Source of the DNA: Paenibacillus typhae
GTDB taxonomy: Bacteria; Bacillota; Bacilli; Paenibacillales; Paenibacillaceae
DNA length: 55,663 nt
NCBI RefSeq assembly: GCF_900099765.1
Contig: NZ_FNDX01000039.1
Location: forward strand, 1-55,663
Direction: 5' to 3'
Shown here: positions 8,001 to 16,429 of the stretch, piece after piece
How the letters are laid out: every line of letters begins with the position of its first letter
Position numbering within the stretch: position 1 is the stretch's first letter
Position numbers and translations under genes: made by a program
The notes under the pieces: generated by a model
What the model saw: the letters and a program-made list of their open reading frames with translations, nothing else
What the model was told of the DNA's origin: nothing
Databases searched by the model: none

Positions 8001-8950
8001 GCCACTGTCGGACTGGCCGTTGGAGTAGATGAGGCTGTAAGCACCAGCTGGTCAAGGTTCACATTTCCGCTGTCCGTCGGATCATATTTATAGGAAATCG
8101 TGTTCGTCCCGGCATTCAGTGTCACTATCTCGCTTTTAACTCCCCAGGTATCCCAGTTTGCCAGATTGGGGAGCTGGGTCTGTCTGATTTTTATACCGTT
8201 TACATAGATACTGACAGTCTTTGTACTGCCTGTGGCATTTGCATACCGGAGGGAAGCCTCGTAATTTCCTGCACCTTCTGCAGTTACCGTAAAAGCTGTG
8301 GCTGCTCCCTGCGCTAAGTATCCGTCAACAAAAGCGGTGCCCGTATACCCGCTGTGATCGGTATTGGTCTTGGCACCGCCGCTTAAGGCTGCTGCCTCTG
8401 CCTCATACGTTCCCGGAGCGGCCACGGTACTGCCATACACCTCCAGCTCGGATACCTGGGCAGCCGGCCAGCCGGTATTGGCCGTAAAATTGATTTTAAT
8501 GTACCTGGCTGTAGCTGCAGTAAAATTAATAGTTACTGTATTGCCGCCTGCCGCCGGATTAAACACATAGCTTGAGGATCCGGCAAGATTACTGTAAGTA
8601 GAATCATTAGTGCTGCCTTGGACTGACAACGTCTGCGTTCTTGTCTCCCAGCCTGCCGGGAGCTTCAGCACAACCTGGTTAACACTGCTGTTAGCCGCAA
8701 GATCGACCTTGATCCACTGGGGAAAAGCATTGCTGGCGCTCTCCCAGTATGTCCCCTGATTGCCGTCATTTGCATTCACTGCGGTATATACATCACCGAC
8801 CGAGCTTGCCGTAATGCTTTTTCCCTGGGCCAGATTGCCCGCCGCCGCGCTTACTGCCGGAAATATCCCCAGTTGTCCCGTAATCAGCAGAACGATCAGG
8901 ATATACATCGGCAATGATCTTTTGGGATTAGCCTTGGTCCTTGAATACAT
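5075..8950 (-). CDS. Secreted alpha-1,3-glucanase (mutanase), GH87, multi-CBM
   Basis: A 1291-residue exported enzyme predicted to hydrolyse alpha-1,3-glucan of fungal walls or bacterial biofilm. Seen in order: signal peptide (about 1-36, ending AVSAAAG), discoidin-like domain (38-173), CBM6/35-like domain (180-306), Thr/Pro-rich linker with VAPTPTPT-like repeats (308-360), second discoidin-like domain (363-505), two CARDB-type Ig modules (about 508-735), a further beta-sandwich, then a parallel beta-helix catalytic domain (about 880-1291). This order closely follows Bacillus circulans Agl-KA. The three catalytic aspartates expected for GH87 match as D1052 (FADGINM) and D1075/D1076 (ATGDDSF), with the known 23-residue spacing. 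ATG 8950 follows GGAGGTGG at 7 bases. Monocistronic, with its own terminator. No sorting signal, so it is probably released. Confidence 0.9.
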   Translation of the reverse strand: MYSRTKANPKRSLPMYILIVLLITGQLGIFPAVSAAAGNLAQGKSITASSVGDVYTAVNANDGNQGTYWESASNAFPQWIKVDLAANSSVNQVVLKLPAGWETRTQTLSVQGSTNDSTYSNLAGSSSYVFNPAAGGNTVTINFTAATARYIKINFTANTGWPAAQVSELEVYGSTVAAPGTYEAEAAALSGGAKTNTDHSGYTGTAFVDGYLAQGAATAFTVTAEGAGNYEASLRYANATGSTKTVSIYVNGIKIRQTQLPNLANWDTWGVKSEIVTLNAGTNTISYKYDPTDSGNVNLDQLVLTASSTPTASPTVAPTIAPTPVPTVAPTAAPTPTPTVAPTPTATVTPAPTATPTTGPSSNLAIGKAVNASSSVFTFVPANANDGDVTTYWEGAGGSYPNTLSVNLGANANITSVVVKLNPASVWATRTQTIEVLGHNQNNASFSTLVPSAAYTFNPATGNSVTIPVTATASELQLKFTANTGSSAGQVAEFQIFGTPAANPDLTISALSWNPAAPVETDNITLSAVVKNTGTAASAATNVNFYLGTALAGTAQVGTLAAGASSTVSLNIGAKHAGTYAISAKVDESNTIIELNETNNSYTSPSSLTVVPVSSSDLVAGAVSWSPGNPAGGNIVTYTAAIKNQGTAASAGGTHNITLTLTDAATNAVIKTLTGSYSGVINSGVTTAPVTLGTWTAVNGKYNVKTQIAVDGNELPVKQANNTETRTLFIGRGANMPYDMYEAEDGVTGGGAVKLAANRNIGDLAGEASGRRAVTLNTTGSYVEFTTRASTNTLVTRFSIPDSASGDGINSTLNIYVNGVFTKAINLTSKYAWLYGFETSPGNSPGAGSPRHIYDEANIMFDSTIPAGSTIRLQKDAANTSQYAIDFISLEQVAPIANPDPAKYAVPAGFTHQDVQNALDKVRMDTTGKLEGVYLPAGNYETSNKFQVYGKAVKVVGAGPWYTRFYAPASQSNTDVGFRATDSANGSTFSGFAYFGNYTSRIDGPGKVFDFANVANITIDNIWTEHMVCMYWGANTDYMTIRNSRIRNTFADGINMTNGSTNNLVSNNEARATGDDSFALFSAIDAGGSDMKDNVYENLTSILTWRAAGVAVYGGYANTFRNIYIADTLCYSGITISSLDFGYPMNGFGASPTTNLQNISIVRAGGHFWGSQTFPAIWVFSASKVFQGIRVSDVDIIDPTYHGIMFQTNYAGSAPQFPVADTIFTNITISGAQKSGDAFDAKSGVGIWANESAEPGQGPAVGSVVFNNLKITNTVTPIKNNTSTFTITVNP

Positions 8951-9148
8951 GTTCAGCCACCTCCAGTAGTTTTATCCTTCCTACCCCGCCTAAAGTATGC
9001 GCTTACAATTACTTTCTTTGCCTATCGCCTCCCGGGTTAGCTGTAAGCCCGTTGCCCTTGTCCGCTGCCTTTATCATCTAAATAAGTTTATATGCTCCTA
9101 GCCTAAGCAGGCACACAGCAAAAAGAACGGCCCGTCCCTTGCGTATCA

Positions 9149-9352
9149 ATGCAGAACAAAAACCGCAATCGCAGGATCGGCAGACCGAACTTATGGTTAG
9201 ACTATCAGCTAACTAATTATGGTAATAATATAAATTATAGAGAGGCAGTGGTCGATGACCGATTCTATGCGGAGTATGTGCAAAATAACGTACCTGAAAG
9301 GAATTCATTCTGTTGTCCAGAATTTATAGAGTATCACATTTTCGGAGGATAA
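9149..9352 (+). CDS. Possible small hypothetical protein
   Basis: A 67-codon ORF rich in Asn, Arg and Tyr (QLTNYGNNINYREAVVDD) in an AT-rich pocket. Its stop falls just before the next small gene, whose GGAGG site lies inside its last codons, which hints at a two-gene unit. No ribosome binding site precedes ATG 9149 and I recognise no family, so it may be chance. The gap 8951-9148 to its left shows no clear promoter or other feature. Confidence 0.35.
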   Translation: MQNKNRNRRIGRPNLWLDYQLTNYGNNINYREAVVDDRFYAEYVQNNVPERNSFCCPEFIEYHIFGG

Positions 9353-9362
9353 TTTATGGTAC

Positions 9363-9602
9363 TTGATCTTCATATTCAAGTGGATTAGAAGAATCCATTT
9401 TTTACGGTGGCTGAATTACCCGGTTATCATTTTCAATGTTAACTTCATCTCTTTGATCTGCCTGTCCGCCTTCAACGGAGGGACGGTCTTCTGGCTAATC
9501 TTCATTACGGGGCCGGTTTCTCTATTACTGACCGGCATCTTTTTTACCGTCGGCCTGATTAAAGACCTGAGGTTCCTTCGCGCTGCAAAAGAGCAGAAAT
9601 AG
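9363..9602 (+). CDS. Small membrane protein, two TM segments
   Basis: A 79-residue protein with a basic amphipathic N-terminus (FKWIRRIHFLRWL), two hydrophobic helices (about residues 20-38 and 42-66) and a basic C-terminus. Function unknown. The only in-frame start is TTG 9363, 14 bases after GGAGG at 9344. A better-placed ATG at 9356 is in another frame and stops after 10 codons, so either initiation is unusual or one base is lost in this strain. Ends just before a hairpin shared with the convergent chemotaxis gene. Confidence 0.5.
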   Translation: MIFIFKWIRRIHFLRWLNYPVIIFNVNFISLICLSAFNGGTVFWLIFITGPVSLLLTGIFFTVGLIKDLRFLRAAKEQK

Positions 9603-9608
9603 AAGGGA

Positions 9609-9626
9609 CCCTGCCTATCGGCAGGG
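9609..9626. terminator. Hairpin between convergent genes
   Basis: CCCTGCC TATC GGCAGGG, a perfect 7-bp stem with a tetraloop, sits 7 bases past the small membrane gene and 20 bases past the minus-strand chemotaxis gene. The U-runs are poor on both sides, so its efficiency is uncertain. Confidence 0.55.
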
Positions 9627-9645
9627 CCACCTCCCCGGTGCTGTC

Positions 9646-11343
9646 TCAGGCGACATTGAACCGGGCCACCAGCCCTTGCAGCGCCTGGGCCATCGTGCTA
9701 AGCGTGCTCGCTGAGGAAGCGATCTGTTCCACGGAGGCCATCTGCTCCTGGGATGCGGCGGAGACATACTGTGTGCTGGAGGCGGTAGTCTCCGAGATTT
9801 GTGTCACCTTGCGGATGGACTCGACAATCTCATCCGTTGCGGCTGTAATCTCCTCGACTGCACCGGACACCTCCTGCACCTGTCCGGCCAGTGAGTCAAC
9901 GGAAATCCGGATCTCTCCAAAAGCGTGTCCGGCGTTCCCGATAATGCCCGTACCCTCCTCCACTTCACTCATGCTGAGCTTCATGATTGTAACTGCACTG
10001 GAAGCATCCTTCTGGATACCCGCCGCCATCTCGGCAATCAGATTAGCGGATTCCTCCGACTGCTCAGCCAGCTTACGGACCTGGTCGGCAACTACCGCGA
10101 ACCCCCTGCCCTGCTCCCCGGCCCGCGCTGCTTCAATCGTTGCATTGAGGGCAAGCATATTCGTCTGTGAGGCAATTCCTTTAATGACGCCCACCAGACT
10201 TCCGATCTCCTGCGAACGGTTCACAAAGCCCATCACCTGCTTGGACAGCGAGTCAATGGATGCGTTAATAGAGTCCATCTGGCGGGCCGCCGCCTGCAGC
10301 GATTCATCCCCGCTCTGCGCATATTCGGCTGAACGGACCGATGCATCTGAAATATCCTGCACACTTGCCGCTATCTGCTGGATCGCAGCAGACATTTCCA
10401 GTATCGTGGTCATATTGGTCTGCAGATCTGTCATTTGCTTGTCTGTTCCGGAGGCTACGCTGCCCATGATTCCGGCGATCTTTTCGGTTACATCCGCCGT
10501 CATTCCGCTGTCCGCAGTCAGCTTGGAGGAGGAGGCCGCCAGACTGTCCGCCGACTGGCTCACCTGGCTGATGATGCTGCCCAAATTGCCTGTCATCTGA
10601 TTGAAGGTGTGCGCCAGCTGTCCGATCTCATCCTTGCTGCGGACAGTCAGCTTACGGGTCAGATCCGCCCTGCCTTCGGCTATTTCCTGAAGCTGTTTAT
10701 TCACATCACGGATCGGCTTCAGAATGCGTCCGGATAACAGCAGTGCAATCAGGACAGCCAGCAGAACCGACAAGCCGGTTACCCCCAGGCTGATCCCCAT
10801 CGCTGAACCGCGGTGCGAGGCCGCCAGGCTCTGTGCGGCTGTTATTTCCTTGTGCAGTACATCCTCAAATACAAGCTGTGAATCAATGATGGTATCCAGT
10901 GAGAGGTTCGTGAACTCTTTTTGCGCACCCGGAAAATTCCCTTCCTTGGCCATTGCGAAGGCATTCTTAAGCACCGTCAGATAATTGCTCCATTCACTCT
11001 CCAGATTATTGATTCCGGACAGCTCCGCTTCATTCAGGCCTGCGTTCTTCAGCTCTGTGATTGATGCCGTGATTTCCGGAATTTTAGCCTCATATGCCGA
11101 CAGATATTTGGTACGCTCATCGTCGGTGTTGCTCATCACATATCTTGCCGCAAGCCCGTCAGCTGTGCGGATTTGGTCTGTCAGCTCCTGTACCAGCGTC
11201 AGCTTGCTGTAATTGCGGTTAATCTGGTCTGTCTGCATTGTGGCCTTGCCCTGAAACAGCGTATTGCCGGCGATTGCCAGGATAAAGACGAGTATGACGG
11301 CTGCGAACCCCATGAGGATTCTTGCCCGGATTCCTTTTACCAT
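9646..11343 (-). CDS. Methyl-accepting chemotaxis protein
   Basis: A 565-residue transmembrane chemoreceptor. TM1 is at about residues 8-28, an extracytoplasmic four-helix-bundle sensor at about 30-185, TM2 at about 186-206, a HAMP domain at 207-260 (GRILKPIRDVNKQLQEIAEG), then the cytoplasmic signalling hairpin. The conserved tip is seen as NMLALNATIEAARAGEQGRG followed by FAVVADQVRKLAEQS. It should pass ligand occupancy to CheA/CheW; the ligand is unknown. ATG 11343 has GGGAGG at about 9 bases. No che genes are nearby, which is usual for dispersed receptors. I did not find a convincing sigma-D promoter upstream. Confidence 0.93.
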   Translation of the reverse strand: MVKGIRARILMGFAAVILVFILAIAGNTLFQGKATMQTDQINRNYSKLTLVQELTDQIRTADGLAARYVMSNTDDERTKYLSAYEAKIPEITASITELKNAGLNEAELSGINNLESEWSNYLTVLKNAFAMAKEGNFPGAQKEFTNLSLDTIIDSQLVFEDVLHKEITAAQSLAASHRGSAMGISLGVTGLSVLLAVLIALLLSGRILKPIRDVNKQLQEIAEGRADLTRKLTVRSKDEIGQLAHTFNQMTGNLGSIISQVSQSADSLAASSSKLTADSGMTADVTEKIAGIMGSVASGTDKQMTDLQTNMTTILEMSAAIQQIAASVQDISDASVRSAEYAQSGDESLQAAARQMDSINASIDSLSKQVMGFVNRSQEIGSLVGVIKGIASQTNMLALNATIEAARAGEQGRGFAVVADQVRKLAEQSEESANLIAEMAAGIQKDASSAVTIMKLSMSEVEEGTGIIGNAGHAFGEIRISVDSLAGQVQEVSGAVEEITAATDEIVESIRKVTQISETTASSTQYVSAASQEQMASVEQIASSASTLSTMAQALQGLVARFNVA

Positions 11344-11576
11344 AAAATTTTTCCTCCCGGTTATGTATTTCTGTTGCTGATCATTCTTTAGTCCCTATGT
11401 ACGGTCTCGTTCTGCCCCGGTGCAAGTCCTCCTGTCATTCATTTTGTGTCATGTTCCTTATATCCATCATCCTACGCTGTCAGCCTTAAATGAGCCTTAA
11501 ATCGGCCTGAACCGGAACTGAACCGGGACTGAACGTTAGCTGAAAGTACAAAGCGCCAGTCCAAGCCTCAACGCAC
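11344..11576. other. Intergenic stretch with short direct repeats
   Basis: The leader side of the chemotaxis gene. At 11481-11545 there are imperfect 10-12-base direct repeats: GCCTTAAAT twice, then CTGAACCGG-type units three times. I see no ORF with a ribosome binding site and no recognised regulatory element. Confidence 0.4.
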
Positions 11577-11619
11577 AAAAAAGACCGCTGCCCGGTCAAA
11601 TTAACCGGAACAGCGGCCT
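11577..11619 (-). terminator. Terminator of the Crp/Fnr gene
   Basis: On the minus strand, GGCCGCTGTTCCGGT pairs with ACCGGGCAGCGGTC around a TAATTTG loop and is followed by TTTTTTG. It starts 17 bases after the stop at 11636. Confidence 0.85.
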
Positions 11620-11635
11620 TTCTATCAAACATCCG

Positions 11636-12334
11636 TTATTCATATAAATTCCCGTTAGCCAGCTGGGCCAGCCGGGTCTGATCCAGTACACTCAGCCTGC
11701 CGCGCTTGCGCTCGATAATCCCTTCATCTATGAAGCGCCGGACAATCCGGTTGAGGTGCCGGTAGCTTGTACCGAGCAGATCAGCCGTCTCCGTCAGGCT
11801 GGAGGTGCGGATCTCCTCAACCCGCTGGCCGCCGACGGTCTCTTCGAACAGGGACATCAGATAGCTGGCAAACCGGTTCTCCACCGGGTAGAGCAGATTC
11901 AGCGCCGAGGTCTGGCCGAGGGTATACATTTTGTGGCTCAGCTCCCCCATCAGAAAACGCAGCAGGGCTGTATTCTCCTCCAGCTCTCTTAGCAGCATCT
12001 TGCGTGACGCTACGAGCAGCAGGCTGCCGCCCACGGCAACCACCTCATTTTTGACCGGATACTGCCTCAGCAGCTCTACATCCCCGATCACGGACATCGG
12101 CCTGGCGAAGCGCACCAGCATCGACTTGCCGTTGGGCAGAAGCGTGTGGATCTTCAGCTTGCCCTCCATCAGAATGAACATGCTCTCCAGCCGGTCGCCG
12201 ACCGAGCAGATCACATCACCGTCCCCGTAGCGCCGCAGCTCCATTGCGGCAATGTCAGCGCTGCTGAACATTTTATCCAGCCCGCTACTTTCCGCCAGCC
12301 GCCGGACCGCTTCAGGGTCCATTATTGACTGCAT
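11636..12334 (-). CDS. Crp/Fnr-family transcriptional regulator
   Basis: A 232-residue regulator with an N-terminal cyclic-nucleotide-binding-type beta-roll (about residues 20-130; YGDGDVICSVGDRLESMFIL), a dimerisation helix, and a C-terminal winged helix (TETADLLGTSYRHLNRIVRR). It resembles YeiL-like regulators. No cysteine cluster is seen, so it is unlikely to carry an Fe-S centre like Fnr. The effector is unknown. ATG 12334 follows AAGGAGG at 7 bases; the longer in-frame start at 12415 has none. It stands alone, with a terminator behind it and the DUF4173 gene upstream on the same strand. Confidence 0.88.
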   Translation of the reverse strand: MQSIMDPEAVRRLAESSGLDKMFSSADIAAMELRRYGDGDVICSVGDRLESMFILMEGKLKIHTLLPNGKSMLVRFARPMSVIGDVELLRQYPVKNEVVAVGGSLLLVASRKMLLRELEENTALLRFLMGELSHKMYTLGQTSALNLLYPVENRFASYLMSLFEETVGGQRVEEIRTSSLTETADLLGTSYRHLNRIVRRFIDEGIIERKRGRLSVLDQTRLAQLANGNLYE

Positions 12335-12452
12335 TGTATTTCCTCCTTGAGACCCGCATATGTACAAGGTTATGCTCCGCACAGAAGCACCCGCATGATG
12401 CTCTAACTGTAACATAACAGGGTACCATTCTGAAAGGATGAGGGTTTCAGGA

Positions 12453-13964
12453 CTATTTTGCCGTATTCAGATATTCCTGCAGCGCCTGCTGTCCGCGGTA
12501 TTGCGCTATATTAAAGGAAGGCCATTCCTGCTGCGCCTCCCCCCGCCGGTCAGACCATTTGTCACTAAGCTCCTGCTTGAGCAGATCATTATTCTGTTTA
12601 CTGAAGTCAATCAGTAGCGGAACCGTTTCCCAGGACAATCCGCTCAAATAAGGGGCATCGATGTCCCCGCTGGCTTCATACCGGGCAATGTTCTGGGAGG
12701 CGATAATCCGGTCCATACCGATGTAATTCATAAAGACATAAGAGAGCAGGCCAAGCACTACATACCATTTTATTAGCGGAAATTCTCTCTTGCTTATCCG
12801 TACAGCAGCGAGAATCAGCAGCAGTCCCAGAAAAATCATAAAGGCATGTACCAGAAAACGTATCTCTGTATAGCCGTAAGCCTCCTCATACAAGGCAAGC
12901 CGGGAATACGCTGAATACAGCATGACTACCGAACACAACACCAGAATATACAGTAGTGTGCGGATAACGCTCAGCAGTCTGGCTTTGGCTTGGGGCAGGG
13001 CAAGCAGCGACAGCAGCAGCAGGCCGAAGTTAATCGATGTAACCATAATCAGCTCAAAAAAACCGCTCCGCGCATAATCGGCATACGTACTCCCCTGCGG
13101 CAAAGCGCCTTCCCAGGCACCGAACAGGTAGGAGAACTGCACACTTACAAACAGCACGTACACTGCATTGACTGCCGTCAGGACTGTTGTAGCAATGACC
13201 GGATCAACCGTGAACTCGAAGGGTTCCATCCGCGGCTCTCCCTCTTTGGGCACGATAACCTGCCGCTCGATCCGTTTAAATGCAACAAACCCCCATAAAT
13301 AGCCGAACAGCCCGATTCCCAGCACCACACTCCACAGCGTCCGTCCGAACCCTTCACTGAAGGAAATCCGCTCCAGCAGCTCCGGGAATTTGTTAAGAAT
13401 CTGGTTGAAAACGCCGTCTGCCGAGGAGAGCAGCGACACAACGATCAGCAGCAGCGGAAAGGACAGCAGCAGACCGGCGAGCACTTTAAGGTATACCTGC
13501 TTACGTTCGTTCTTTAGCCCTTCTCCGCCTGTTCTTCGGATAACTGAGAACACCGTAGGCCAGTGCCGCGGACCCTGCGCAAAAAAATGCTCCAGCGCAG
13601 CGCCGATCAGCTGAATTCCGCTCCATGAAGGCCGGCGGTAGCTTAGCAGGTAGGTCATATGTAAGAGTATCAGTGCCGGAAGCACCAGCAGGTTAAGTCC
13701 GAAGAAAAACCAGCTTGAGAACAGCACAAAGGTCATGGCGAGCAAAAATATCGCAGCCAGCCATACATAGTCGAACCACTTCAGCGGACGCAGCTGGTCC
13801 TTCGCATAATACAGCATGAAACAATAGAATAGGACGACAAAGATGGGATAAGAGACTCCGGGCTTATGTCCAAAGAACAAGTACTGGTGCACGATGGCCA
13901 GCAGCAAGGCCGCAGCCAGTGCGGAAAGCGCAGACCTCGGAATAACGGGGACTTTCTCTTCCAT
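12453..13964 (-). CDS. DUF4173-type polytopic membrane protein
   Basis: A 503-residue integral membrane protein with about 12 hydrophobic helices and a basic cytoplasmic loop near residue 150-165 (RRTGGEGLKNERKQ). The sequence pattern fits DUF4173/DUF4153-like proteins of Firmicutes; no catalytic motif is visible and the function is unknown. The C-terminal ~90 residues are soluble and contain DIDAPYLSGLSWETVPLLIDF. ATG 13964 has GGAGGG at 7 bases. Divergent from the SgrR-like gene across a 113-bp AT-rich gap. In relatives such genes often neighbour two-component or DUF4153 genes, which are not present here. Confidence 0.75.
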   Translation of the reverse strand: MEEKVPVIPRSALSALAAALLLAIVHQYLFFGHKPGVSYPIFVVLFYCFMLYYAKDQLRPLKWFDYVWLAAIFLLAMTFVLFSSWFFFGLNLLVLPALILLHMTYLLSYRRPSWSGIQLIGAALEHFFAQGPRHWPTVFSVIRRTGGEGLKNERKQVYLKVLAGLLLSFPLLLIVVSLLSSADGVFNQILNKFPELLERISFSEGFGRTLWSVVLGIGLFGYLWGFVAFKRIERQVIVPKEGEPRMEPFEFTVDPVIATTVLTAVNAVYVLFVSVQFSYLFGAWEGALPQGSTYADYARSGFFELIMVTSINFGLLLLSLLALPQAKARLLSVIRTLLYILVLCSVVMLYSAYSRLALYEEAYGYTEIRFLVHAFMIFLGLLLILAAVRISKREFPLIKWYVVLGLLSYVFMNYIGMDRIIASQNIARYEASGDIDAPYLSGLSWETVPLLIDFSKQNNDLLKQELSDKWSDRRGEAQQEWPSFNIAQYRGQQALQEYLNTAK

Positions 13965-14077
13965 GGGAATTCCCTCCAGTTTTTCACTTTCTTAACCTGA
14001 TTCTAGCTGATAAAATAAGAAGAAAAAGAGAAAAAATATTTAACTCATTTCCTATTTTATTGAAAGGAGCTGCCGAT

Positions 14078-15880
14078 ATGAAGCTTCACAGCCAGTTTCT
14101 GAGGCTGCATTCCATGCACGGAGGAGCAGAAGAAGCTTCCGTTACCCTGGATGAGCTGGCCCATACCCTGGGCTGTACCCACCGTAACACGCTGCATGTC
14201 ATTAAGAAGCTGGCCGAGCAGGGCTGGGTCTGCTGGACCCCCAGCCGGGGACGCGGCCGGCGCTCCTCTCTTAGGTTCCTCGCGGATGCCGAGGAAATTG
14301 CGCTTAGCTCCATGATGCAGGCCATCAGCAGCAGCGAAATCCGCAGCGCCATCGACGGGATCCGCGGACATGCCCGCTCCTCCTCCCTGCAGGATACCCT
14401 CCAGGGCTGGCTGCTGGCCTATTTCGGCTATCATTCCGAGCTGCGCAGCGACAAACGGATTGATACGCTGCGTCTTCCGGTCCGGCAGCAGCTGCACAAC
14501 CTGGACCCGCTGTATATGAATCTGCTGGCTGAATCCTTCGTATCCAGCCATGTCTTTGACGGTCTGGTTGCGCGCAGCGGCGGGCAGGACCGGATTATTC
14601 CCGCTCTTGCCCATACCTGGGATACCAGTGAGCAGCGCACCGTCTGGACCTTCCATCTGCGCAAGGATGTGCTGTTTCATCACGGAAAGGTGCTTGCTGC
14701 CGAAGATGTCGTTTACTCCTTCAAGCGGATGATGGATTCTTCACAGCGGCTGCTGTACAGCAACATTTTCAGGGATATCCGGGAAGTGAAGGCGCTTAAT
14801 CCGGGAACGGTGCGCTTTTTGCTGAAGCAGCCGAATGAACTGTTCCTCCCTTTTCTGTGCACCAGCCGCGCTGCGATCGTTCCGCGTGATCTGGAGACAG
14901 CCTTTGCCGGCAGCTTTGGGCGCAGACCCGCCGGCACCGGACCGTTCAAGCTGGTGGAGATGAATGAGGATCTGTGCACCCTGGAAGTATTTCCTTATTA
15001 TTTTCAGGGCCGGGCACATCTGGACCGGGTGGAGATTCTGCATGTCCCGTGGGATATTTCGGCAGCCGAATCGGAGACCGGCTCAGCCTTCCATATTGTC
15101 CATAATCCTTCCTCCGGCGGTCCGGCTGCCTGGAGCCGGATACATTCGGAGTATTCGGTACGCAAATTCGTGACCTGCAACACGAAGAAAAAAGGTCCGC
15201 TCAGCGATCCGTTAATCCGTGCTGAGGTTCTGTCCTGCCTCGGCGGGGGCCTTACATCCGCCGGGGATAACGCGGCCGGAAGGCAGCAGAGCGAAGCGGC
15301 TCCGGCAATTGAGTCCGGGAGTGCCGGTGTTGCCGATGATACGGTTGGTCTGGATGGTGTGGACAATACAGCAGAATCAAAAACATCAGCTAAAATAATG
15401 GCATGTGCGTCCGCACCGGCGCTGCAAATCGCCACCATTCCGCAGTATGCCGGAGATGCGGAAGCGGTAGCCGCGAAGCTGACCGGCTGTGGGTATGCCT
15501 GCCATGTATTATCCGTGTCTCCCGAAGAATTCAAAGGCCCGGTCCGGCTGCAGGCCGATCTGATTCTCTTCTCGCTGCTGCGCGATCAGGACGAGCAGCT
15601 GCGGCTGTCCGATCTTTACTCCACGATGGTGCAGCACCTGGAGCCGCAGATCCGCGCGGATATTGAAGGAAGACTGCAGATCATCGCCCGGGAGCCGGAT
15701 AGCAAGACAAGGGCAGCCGGCTTTCAGCAGATTGAAGACAGCCTGCGGCAGAAGCATCAGCTGCATATCCTGTACGAAAAGCCGGCCGAAACCGCCTACC
15801 TCCCCTCTGTCCGGGGGGTTACCTTTAACAGCCAGGGCTGGGTCGATCTGCGGCATCTGTGGTTTCCGCCGGAGCTATGA
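14078..15880 (+). CDS. SgrR-family transcriptional regulator with solute-binding domain
   Basis: A 600-residue protein. The first ~115 residues are an SgrR_N-type winged helix (TLDELAHTLGCTHRNTLHVI, then KKLAEQGWVCWTPSRGRGRR). From about residue 140 it is an SBP_bac_5 fold of the oligopeptide-binding type (LAESFVSSHVFDGLV, WTFHLRKDVLFHHGKVLAAEDV). It has no signal peptide, so it is a cytoplasmic sensor-regulator for a sugar or peptide, like SgrR of enterics. ATG 14078 follows GAAAGGAG at 8 bases; the in-frame TTG at 14060 lies upstream of that site. An Ala/Ser/Asp-rich insertion at about 395-435 looks like a flexible loop. No transporter gene adjoins, so its target is unclear. Confidence 0.85.
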   Translation: MKLHSQFLRLHSMHGGAEEASVTLDELAHTLGCTHRNTLHVIKKLAEQGWVCWTPSRGRGRRSSLRFLADAEEIALSSMMQAISSSEIRSAIDGIRGHARSSSLQDTLQGWLLAYFGYHSELRSDKRIDTLRLPVRQQLHNLDPLYMNLLAESFVSSHVFDGLVARSGGQDRIIPALAHTWDTSEQRTVWTFHLRKDVLFHHGKVLAAEDVVYSFKRMMDSSQRLLYSNIFRDIREVKALNPGTVRFLLKQPNELFLPFLCTSRAAIVPRDLETAFAGSFGRRPAGTGPFKLVEMNEDLCTLEVFPYYFQGRAHLDRVEILHVPWDISAAESETGSAFHIVHNPSSGGPAAWSRIHSEYSVRKFVTCNTKKKGPLSDPLIRAEVLSCLGGGLTSAGDNAAGRQQSEAAPAIESGSAGVADDTVGLDGVDNTAESKTSAKIMACASAPALQIATIPQYAGDAEAVAAKLTGCGYACHVLSVSPEEFKGPVRLQADLILFSLLRDQDEQLRLSDLYSTMVQHLEPQIRADIEGRLQIIAREPDSKTRAAGFQQIEDSLRQKHQLHILYEKPAETAYLPSVRGVTFNSQGWVDLRHLWFPPEL

Positions 15881-15898
15881 TCGTGTGCCTGTGCCAAA

Positions 15899-15928
15899 TT
15901 GGTAAATATATCTCCGGTTTGGTATATT
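15899..15928 (+). promoter_or_regulatory. Candidate sigma-A promoter of the DIP1984 gene
   Basis: TTGGTA at 15899-15904 and TATATT at 15923-15928 with an 18-base spacer, about 35 bases before the start codon at 15963. Confidence 0.5.
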
Positions 15929-15962
15929 AGGTTTACTATGTTTATAGCGGAGGGGGATTTGA

Positions 15963-16421
15963 ATGAGACTAGCAGAAGCACTTGTGCTGCGGGCAGACTG
16001 CCAGCGGAAGGTGGCGCAGCTGAAGCAGCGCCTCGGAAGAGTCATTAAGGTTCAGGAGGGGGATCAGCCCTCTGAGCCGCCGGCTGAGCTGCTTCAGGAA
16101 TTGAAGCGGACGCTGGATGAATTGGCCGTCTGGGTCAAGAAGATTAACAAGACGAACTCCTTGAGTCCGTTTGATGCAGACCTTACCCTGTCGGAGGCGC
16201 TGGCTGAACGGGAGCGGATCATGCAGCACCGTAATATTTTGAATGAGCTGCTGAACGAGGCTTCGATCAAGCAGGAGCGTTACGGTCGGCAGGAAGTCAA
16301 ATTCTATACAACGTTAGAAGTCACTGCCCTGCAGAAGGAAGTAGACGAACTGTCCAAGCAATACCGTGAGCTGGATTTCCGGATTCAGGAGAAGAACTGG
16401 AGCACGGATCTGATAGAGTAA
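15963..16421 (+). CDS. DIP1984-family protein
   Basis: A 152-residue soluble, helical protein of the DIP1984 family (relatives were once labelled septicolysin, without good evidence). Typical stretches are MRLAEALVLRADCQRKVAQL, LARV-like RLGRVIKVQEG, and a central KKINKTNSL segment. Predicted as two long antiparallel coiled-coil helices with a charged C-terminus; it has no signal peptide, so it is cytoplasmic. Biological role unknown. ATG 15963 follows GGAGGGGG at 6 bases. Transcribed alone from the promoter at 15899-15928. Confidence 0.8.
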   Translation: MRLAEALVLRADCQRKVAQLKQRLGRVIKVQEGDQPSEPPAELLQELKRTLDELAVWVKKINKTNSLSPFDADLTLSEALAERERIMQHRNILNELLNEASIKQERYGRQEVKFYTTLEVTALQKEVDELSKQYRELDFRIQEKNWSTDLIE

Positions 16422-16429
16422 TGGCTGAA

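Noticed and set aside
9638..10600. 320-codon plus-strand frame opposite the chemotaxis receptor
   Set aside because: Ser/Ala/Ile-rich antisense of a strongly conserved signalling domain; no binding site.
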